A DNA stretch of 64,000 nucleotides from Hydrangea macrophylla. Lineage: Eukaryota > Streptophyta > Magnoliopsida > Cornales > Hydrangeaceae. The position numbers were made by a program, and so were the translations under genes. The stretch's first letter is position 1. Each line of letters opens with the position of its first letter. This document shows, in pieces, positions 57,691 through 64,000 of this stretch. Below the pieces are notes generated by a model. The model did no database searches and was not told the DNA's origin. It saw nothing but the letters and a program-made list of their open reading frames with translations. The stretch lies in NCBI GenBank assembly GCA_033977485.1, contig CM066987.1:51339033-51403032 (forward strand). The letters are read 5' to 3'.

Positions 57691-58319
57691 TTTTATTTTT
57701 CTTTAAACCAAACGATGTCGTTTCATATCAAACCTGACACACTTGATATGACCCTGACTAGTGAAAGTTTATTTTTAAATAAAGAATGACTCTGCGGTCT
57801 TAAATGCAAAATGCTTTTCAAATGCACAAAAGTTGTGGGATCTAGTGTTGGTTTGCATATTCCCAATTCCTTTAAATCATTTCCCCCTAGTTAATTAATA
57901 TTTCCTGTTTTACAATAGTTTTGCTTAAATATCTGTATTATTTCCATCTTTCGCTATTATTAAATCTAAAAAGTTTATCTCATAAAAATTTAGCTTTTAT
58001 ATATTTTTCTTTCTTTTCTTACTAGTATGTTAGTTAATTTATTTTGCACTGTTAAAATCTTTACCATAAACTGTTAAAAAAAAATAGCTTTAATTACTTT
58101 TATTGCAAACATCTAAAAATTAGTAATTTAGTAAAACCCCACAAAAATCCATCATCTTTTATTTTCTTTTTAGTGACAAAATAGTTATCTGCCTAACTTA
58201 ATAAAATTTTATTCCGTTCCCTGTGGGTTCGACCTGGACTTCCAGAACTTTATTACTTGTACGATCACCTACACTTGGGTGTGATAAGAAAACGCGTCAA
58301 TAGGATGTCGTCAAGTTTT

Positions 58320-58341
58320 TGGCGCCGTTGCCGGGGATCGG
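58320..58341 (+). other. Primer-binding site, tRNA-Asp
   Basis: TGGCGCCGTTGCCGGGGATC matches the complement of the plant tRNA-Asp 3' end, the primer known for Athila elements. It begins 6 nt after the LTR. Confidence 0.92.
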
Positions 58342-58677
58342 TTAATAAAAAATAAATAAATAAATAAGTTAGGTTTAAAACTATTTTCTCCTACTATATT
58401 TATATCTATATCTATATATATACCTATTCTACTTTATAAATATTCTAGTTTTTTTTCTTTAAATGATAACATAAGAAAAAAAATAATAATAATAATAAAA
58501 AAACTATATATAATTTCTTTCTTTGTGAAATATATATAAATATATATATAAGCCTGTTTTCTAAAAAATAAATATAAAAAAAAATGTAAAATAAAAAAAA
58601 GGAGTTTTATTTTTACTTAGCTAATAATAATAATAATCACAATAATATTATTATCAGTTAGTTTTCACTTACTTCTT

Positions 58678-59337
58678 ATGTCCTTAGATACTACTGAGGC
58701 TTTATATCAAGTACCACATAATTCTAATATTTCTAGTGAATCATCTAGTATACAATTTTCTAGAATAATGGCAGAAATTGAAGGACCAATCGTTGATGAT
58801 GCTCATAGTAAGCAGGGGGAAAATATACCACACTTTGTTTTACCAGAACGTGAACAACGTCCTTTACGTGATTTATTTACCCCAGAAAGAAATATCACTC
58901 CTTCTTGCATCACTTTACCTAGACATACAGGAAATTTTCACTTTAGACAAGGCATGATTCCACTCTTACCAACTTTCCATGGAATGGGGACAGAACGTGC
59001 TTATTTACATATTCGTGAATTTGAAGAAGTTTGTAGTACGTTCTCTGATCAAAGCTGTCCTATTGAAATAATCCGTCTTAAGCTTTTTCCTTTTTCTTTA
59101 AAAGATAAAGCTAAAGGTTGGCTTTTATCTCTCCGTCCTGGATCTATAACTTCATGGCATGATATGAATGAAGCCTTTCTAAAAAAATTCTATCCAAAAA
59201 ATTTAACTAATAGCATGATGCGTCAAATTAAACTTTTTACTCAAAAAGAAAAGGAACCATTCCCTGAAGTTTGGGAACGTTTTAAAGATCTCCTACTAGC
59301 TTGTCCACATCATGGATTTGAAATGGCGTTTAATTAA
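58678..59337 (+). pseudogene. gag: Athila gag, first part (frameshift)
   Basis: ATG 58678 begins MSLDTTEALYQVPHN after an A+T-rich leader of 330 bp. The capsid-type gag domain is clear: FHGMGTERAYLHIREFEEVC, LKLFPFSLKDKAKGWLLSL, FLKKFYPKNLT and ACPHHGFE. One frameshift near 59310-59325 separates it from the frame that continues gag and pol (WRLINFFYEGL). With a single one-base change the polyprotein would otherwise be open. Gag would build the particle. Confidence 0.9.
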
Positions 59338-62300
59338 TTTCTTTTATGAAGGATTAGAACCTAAATCAAAGAAGTTAGTTGAAACTATGTGTCAAGGAGA
59401 ATTTTTGAGTAAAACTGCCGATGAAGCTGAATCATATTTTGATTGGCTTAGCAAAAATGCTTCCCAATGGGAAAAAGAAGAAATTGGTAGAACGGAAAAA
59501 GCTAAAAGTTTATACCAATTACAATCAGAAGATGAATTAACACTGAAATATAAAGAATTAGCACGTAAAGTGGAAGCTATATCAGTAGAAAAAAATAATC
59601 CACCTAAGAAGAAAAGAGAACTTTGTGACAACTGTCATACTTTAGGACACTCTGCGAATGAATGTCCTAATAGTTCAAATTTTCAGGAAACAGCTCCAGC
59701 AGAGATAAACGCTGTGAATAATTATAGGGGTCCCCAAAACTCCTATGGTAATTCATACCAGTCTAATTGGAAGAATCCTCCAAATCATATGTATACCAAA
59801 GAAGGTATTTTACAATTTCAAACTCAACACCAACCTCCTCAAAATAATCAATATTTACCTCCTCCACCTCAATTTCAACAAACACAAAATACATATCCTA
59901 ATACACAGCAAAATTCTAATGTTTATGTGCCTCCGCACAAGAAAGTGCAAGAAGAGCCTTTACAGTTTATGATGCAACAATTAATACAAATCATGGGGAA
60001 ACTACAAACATCTGTGGATAGGATTAATAATCAGCACGATTCTAAAGGAAAAGGCATTTTTCCTGCCCAACCACAACCTAATCCAAGGGGACAACCACAA
60101 GGTGATCCCTCAACTTCTGGTAATAATCAACATGAACAAGTAAAAGCTATAACTGTACTTAGAAGTGGTAAGGCTGTTGGAGAAGAAATATCACCTTCTT
60201 TAGAAGAAATTGAGCATATAAATAAGGAAGATAATATGATAGAAATTGAGGAAGAAATAGATGAAGATAAAATTGCTGATGAAGTTGAAGTTGAAACCCA
60301 TGAAAAACAACAAATTTCTCAAGAAAATGAAACATCTGACTTACCAGTGGAAAAAGAAACAGAGGAAACTCCTGAATATTCTCCTCCAATTCCTTATCCA
60401 CAACGTTTAAGAAAACACCAAGATACTAAGAATCAGGAATATTTAGAATTATTTAAACAAGTACACATTAATATTCCTCTCTTAGATGTAATTAATCAAG
60501 TACCTGCTTATGCAAAATTCTTAAAAGATTTATGTACTGTCAAACGTAAGCAAAATGTACGAAAGGATGCGTATTCTGCTGACTTTGTTGAAGAAATTAA
60601 TTCTATCGTGCAGCATAATTTACCAACAAAATTCAAAGACCCAGGTACACCAACAATATCGTGTATTGTTGGAAATCATAAAATTAACCACGCACTCCTT
60701 GACTTAGGAGCTAGTGTAAACTTGCTTCCTTATTCTGTTTATCAAGAACTTGGATTAGGTGAGCTAAAGCCTACTCGCATGGTATTACAACTTGCTAATA
60801 GATCTACAAAATATCCGCGAGGAATTTTGGAAGATGTTCTTGTCAAAGTTGAAAATTTTATTTTCCCAGTAGATTTTGTCATCCTTGATACAGAACCAGT
60901 ATTAGATACTAATGTACAAATACCAGTCATTTTTGGAAGGCCCTTCTTGGCCACCATTGATGCCACTATTCGAATCCGCAGTGGTATGATGACTGTAGTA
61001 TTTGGAAATATGACTTTAAATATTAAAGTTTTTTCTAATCCACAACATCAAGAAGAAGATGAGAATATTGAAGAAGTTCAGGCTATTGAATCTCTATCAC
61101 GAGAATATTTTAACTTGACTTGTTATAATGATCCAGTAGAATCTGTTATTAATAACTCCATTCAGAAGCTAGACAGTAATAATCTACAAGAACATCTTAT
61201 TAGTCAAGTATGCTTTAATGAAGATTCAATAGAAGAAATAATTCAAGAAGCAATGTGGACCACATATTTTGAACCTTTACCACCGAAGACTACATTGACA
61301 CTTCCATCTAATTTACAAACTCCACAGTTGGAATTAAAAGAACTCCCTAAAGAGCTTAAATATGCTTTCCTTGGTAGTAATAATACTTATCCCGTAATAA
61401 TATCATCTTTTCTAGAGTCCAGTCAAGAAAATAAACTCATTATTATGCTGCAGAAACATAAAAGTGTCATTGGTTGGAGTATAGCAGATTTAAAAGGAAT
61501 AAGCCCTTCAATATGCACTCACAATATATATCTTGAAGAAAATGCTAAAACCTCAAGAGAAATGCAAAGAAGACTTAATCCTATTATGCAGGAAGTAGTT
61601 AAGAAGGAAGTTCTCAAGCTACTCGACATGGGCATTATATATTCAATATCCGACAGCAAATGGGTAAGTCCAACACAAGTTGTACCAAAGAAAGCAGGAA
61701 TTACAGTTGTTCCAAATTCAAAAGGAGAATTAATTCCCACTCGTGTCACTACTGGATGGCGTGTATGCATAGACTACAGAAAACTCAATGCTGTAACTGG
61801 TAAGGATCACTTTCCTTTACCTTTTATGGATCAAATGTTAGAAAGAATAGCGGGTCATAAGTATTACTGCTTTCTAGATGGTTATAGTGGTTACAATCAA
61901 ATAGAGATCGCACCAGAAGATCAGGAAAAAACTACTTTCACATGTCCATTTGGAACTTTTGCCTATCGCCGAATGCCATTTGGTCTTTGCAACGCACCTG
62001 CGACCTTTCAAAGGTGTATGCTGAGTATTTTCAGTGATATGGTAGAAAAAAATTTAGAAGTTTTTATAGATGATTTTTCAATTTTTGGCAAAACCTATGA
62101 TGATTGCCTTAGCAATCTTCAGAAAGTTCTCCAGAGATGTGAAGAAAAAAGTTTAGTTTTAAATTGGGAAAAATGTCATTTTATGGTCACTAAAGGTATT
62201 GTCTTAGGACACATTATTTTTGAAAATGGGATACAGGTAGACAAAGCCAAAATAGATCTTATAGCTAATTTACCTATTCCCAAGACTGTAAAAGACATCC

Positions 62301-62818
62301 GTTCATTCTTAGGACATGCAGGTTTTTATCGCCGATTCATAAAAAATTTCAGTACTATTTCTAGACCTTTATGTCAATTATTGGCCAAAGACACACCTTT
62401 TGAATGGACTAAAGAACGTCAAAACTCATTTGAGCAATTAAAAGAGCATCTCACTACTGCACCTATTATGCAATCTCCTGATTGGAGCTTACCATTTGAA
62501 TTAATGTGTGACGCTAGCGACTTTGCCATTGGAGCTGTCCTAGGGCAGAGAAAGGATAAAAATGCATCAGTTATATACTACGCTAGTAGAACTCTGGATA
62601 GTGCTCAAATGAACTACTCAACTACTGAAAAAGAATTACTAGCTGTGGTATTCGCTCTTAATAAATTTAGGCAATACTTGATTGGTTCCCCTATTGTTTG
62701 TTTTACTGACCACTCAGCTCTTAAATATCTTCTTTCAAAGAAAGACAGTAAGCCTAGGCTTATTAGGTGGATACTCCTACTACAAGAATTTAATTTAATA
62801 ATTAAAGACAAAAAATGA
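59312..62818 (+). CDS. pol: Athila gag end, protease, reverse transcriptase and RNase H
   Basis: 1,168 codons uninterrupted. Order: rest of gag (FFYEGLEPKSKKLVE), a perfect CCHC knuckle CDNCHTLGHSANECP (near 59630), Gln/Pro-rich linker, Glu-rich segment, protease with LLDLGASVNLLPYSVYQELG (near 60700) and VIFGRPFLATIDA, RT with WVSPTQVVPKK, WRVCIDYRKLN, RRMPFGLCNAPATFQRCM and the catalytic FIDDFSIFG (near 62064), then RNase H with MCDASDFAIGAVLGQ, YYASRTLD and FTDHSALKYLL. Ends at TGA 62816, which falls just before the start of the integrase part ([12 protein letters not shown]), so it is an inactivating stop or sequencing error. Products would mature Gag and make cDNA. Confidence 0.92.
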   Translation: MDLKWRLINFFYEGLEPKSKKLVETMCQGEFLSKTADEAESYFDWLSKNASQWEKEEIGRTEKAKSLYQLQSEDELTLKYKELARKVEAISVEKNNPPKKKRELCDNCHTLGHSANECPNSSNFQETAPAEINAVNNYRGPQNSYGNSYQSNWKNPPNHMYTKEGILQFQTQHQPPQNNQYLPPPPQFQQTQNTYPNTQQNSNVYVPPHKKVQEEPLQFMMQQLIQIMGKLQTSVDRINNQHDSKGKGIFPAQPQPNPRGQPQGDPSTSGNNQHEQVKAITVLRSGKAVGEEISPSLEEIEHINKEDNMIEIEEEIDEDKIADEVEVETHEKQQISQENETSDLPVEKETEETPEYSPPIPYPQRLRKHQDTKNQEYLELFKQVHINIPLLDVINQVPAYAKFLKDLCTVKRKQNVRKDAYSADFVEEINSIVQHNLPTKFKDPGTPTISCIVGNHKINHALLDLGASVNLLPYSVYQELGLGELKPTRMVLQLANRSTKYPRGILEDVLVKVENFIFPVDFVILDTEPVLDTNVQIPVIFGRPFLATIDATIRIRSGMMTVVFGNMTLNIKVFSNPQHQEEDENIEEVQAIESLSREYFNLTCYNDPVESVINNSIQKLDSNNLQEHLISQVCFNEDSIEEIIQEAMWTTYFEPLPPKTTLTLPSNLQTPQLELKELPKELKYAFLGSNNTYPVIISSFLESSQENKLIIMLQKHKSVIGWSIADLKGISPSICTHNIYLEENAKTSREMQRRLNPIMQEVVKKEVLKLLDMGIIYSISDSKWVSPTQVVPKKAGITVVPNSKGELIPTRVTTGWRVCIDYRKLNAVTGKDHFPLPFMDQMLERIAGHKYYCFLDGYSGYNQIEIAPEDQEKTTFTCPFGTFAYRRMPFGLCNAPATFQRCMLSIFSDMVEKNLEVFIDDFSIFGKTYDDCLSNLQKVLQRCEEKSLVLNWEKCHFMVTKGIVLGHIIFENGIQVDKAKIDLIANLPIPKTVKDIRSFLGHAGFYRRFIKNFSTISRPLCQLLAKDTPFEWTKERQNSFEQLKEHLTTAPIMQSPDWSLPFELMCDASDFAIGAVLGQRKDKNASVIYYASRTLDSAQMNYSTTEKELLAVVFALNKFRQYLIGSPIVCFTDHSALKYLLSKKDSKPRLIRWILLLQEFNLIIKDKK

Positions 62819-64000
62819 GTAGAAAATGTGGTAGCTGATCACTTATCCCGTCTCACTTTTGAAGACAATACTAGTGAACCCTTACCTATTCAAGACTCTT
62901 TTCCTGATGAACAGTTATTTTCTGTAACTTCTCTACCATGGTATGCTGATCTTGTTAATTATTTAGTAACTGGAAAAATACCAAGCAATTGGTCATCATC
63001 AGATAAAAAGAGATTTCTAGCTATTGTTAGGCATTTCTACTTTGATGACCCATATCTGTTTAAATATTGTGCCGATCAGGTAATTAGGAAATGTGTTCCT
63101 AATGAAGAAATCAAAAATCTACTTTTCATGTGTCATTCCTCCTTTTGTGGAGGACATTTTTCATCTCGAGTAACTGCCATGAAAATTTTACAAAGCGGTT
63201 TATATTGGCCAACTCTATTTAAAGATTCATATTTATATTGTAAGGCTTGTAGCCGCTGCCAAATGTTGGGCAGTATTACGAAAAGAAATCAAATGCCAAT
63301 GACCCCTATAATTACAATTGAAATATTTGATTGTTGGGGCATTGACTTTATGGGACCTTTTCCTCCATCTTGCCAATATGAATATATTTTATTAGCAGTC
63401 AAATATGTTTCAAAATGGGTAGAAGCTATTCCTACAAGAAAGAATGATCACCGTACAGTTATTGCATTTTTAAAAGATAATATACTTTCTCGATTTGGAA
63501 CTCCAAAAGCAATAATAAGTGATCAAGGAACCCATTTCTGTAACAAGCCATTTGAAAAATTAATGAAAAGATATGGAGTGACCCATAAGGTGTCAACTGC
63601 ATACCATCCACAAACAAATGGACAAGCTGAATTAGCTAATAGGCAAATTAAGCATATTCTCGAAAAAACTGTTGATTCTAATCGAAAAGACTGGTCTTCA
63701 AAATTAACAGATGCTTTGTGGGCATATAGAACTGCTTATAAGACCCATTTAGGGATGTCTCCATACAGATTTGTCTATGGAAAAGCTTGTCACCTACCAG
63801 TAGAATTAGAACATAAGGCATATTGGGCTACTAGAACTTTAAATTGTAATATTGAAGAGGGAGGAATTTTAAGAAAATTACAATTAAGTGAGCTTGAAGA
63901 AATTCGTAAAGATGCATATGATAATGCTCGAATTCATCAAGCAAGAACTAAAATGTATCATAATAAGAATCTTTTGCGCAAAAGATTTACCCCCGCGCAA
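62819..64000 (+). CDS. pol: Athila integrase, partial at window edge
   Basis: Same frame as the upstream pol, open to the last base. It starts with the RNase H tail [12 protein letters not shown]. Zinc-binding part near 63125-63260 ([10 protein letters not shown], then CKACSRCQ). Catalytic D in WGIDFMGPF (near 63340), D in IISDQGTHF (near 63510) and E in GQAELANRQ (near 63625), with the usual spacing. The C-terminal part with [27 protein letters not shown] is present; the end lies outside. No chromodomain is visible so far. Confidence 0.92.

Larger units (their letters stand above)
56185..58313 (+). repeat. 5' LTR of the Athila-type element (left end uncertain)
   Basis: The right end CA at 58312-58313 is fixed by the primer site 6 nt later. 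The left end is inferred only from TGTAACATCC and overall Athila LTR size. Confidence 0.5.
56185..64000 (+). mobile_element. Athila-type Ty3/gypsy retrotransposon, cut by window edge
   Basis: 5' LTR, tRNA-Asp primer site, long leader, gag and pol through integrase are seen; the 3' end lies beyond 64000. LTR end wording (TTCCCTGTGGGTTCGACCTGG then ACTTG) and the gag and protease motifs are of the Athila group. Only one frameshift and one stop are seen in 5.3 kb of coding sequence, so this is the least decayed element here. The left boundary at TGTAACATCC (56185) is a guess. Confidence 0.85.

Overview
The window looks like plant nuclear intergenic DNA, probably from an angiosperm (likely a eudicot) with a repeat-rich genome. 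It is A+T-rich, full of CT/GA, GT, AT and CTT microsatellites, and packed with plant-type retroelements: a Tat-lineage gypsy with a second RNase H, an Athila-type gypsy, Del/Tekay-like chromoviruses, Copia elements, an RTE-type LINE, a tRNA-derived SINE, and hAT-, Mutator- and CACTA-like DNA elements. I see no complete host gene. The one host-like coding fragment is a shortened flotillin-like sequence at 36473-37314 on the minus strand. I found no CRISPR array, rRNA gene or credible functional tRNA gene.

Layout. 1-1566: A+T-rich DNA with a small inverted-repeat element (181-337) and a 124-bp tandem repeat. 1567-13956: a complete 12.4-kb Tat-type gypsy element with 629-bp LTRs and a perfect 5-bp target duplication. 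Its gag-pol frame is broken by ten in-frame stops, and its 3' half carries two antisense genes, each with its own TATA box. 14529-16681: a non-autonomous Copia-like element on the minus strand; part of it plus flanking DNA is duplicated at 18742-19680. 17152-17938: a hAT-like element with another small element nested in it. 20505-22320: an element with long inverted ends. 23140-23576: a solo LTR. 24277-31380: a complete but inactivated Copia element with a GC-rich hAT-like insertion in its leader. 32987-44340: LTR remnant, CACTA-like repeats, SINE, small inverted-repeat elements, flotillin fragment, two degenerate hAT-like fragments, a near-perfect palindrome, a 5'-truncated RTE LINE and another hAT-like element.

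The right third is a nest. A decayed chromovirus (about 45190-48569) is split by a Mutator-like element (47541-48289) and cut by a younger chromovirus (48570-53438). That one has a 2.16-kb LTR and an unusual acidic reading frame ahead of gag, and is itself cut by a CACTA end at 53439. An Athila element with only one frameshift and one stop then runs off the right edge (about 56185-64000).

How the parts work together. The LTR elements supply gag, protease, reverse transcriptase, RNase H and integrase; the small DNA elements carry no proteins and would depend on transposases made elsewhere. The most unusual signals are the tandem pair of spliced antisense genes in the Tat element, the acidic pre-gag frame of the chromovirus, the strong excess of TAG among inactivating stops, and the family of hAT-like elements built from short repeated words.
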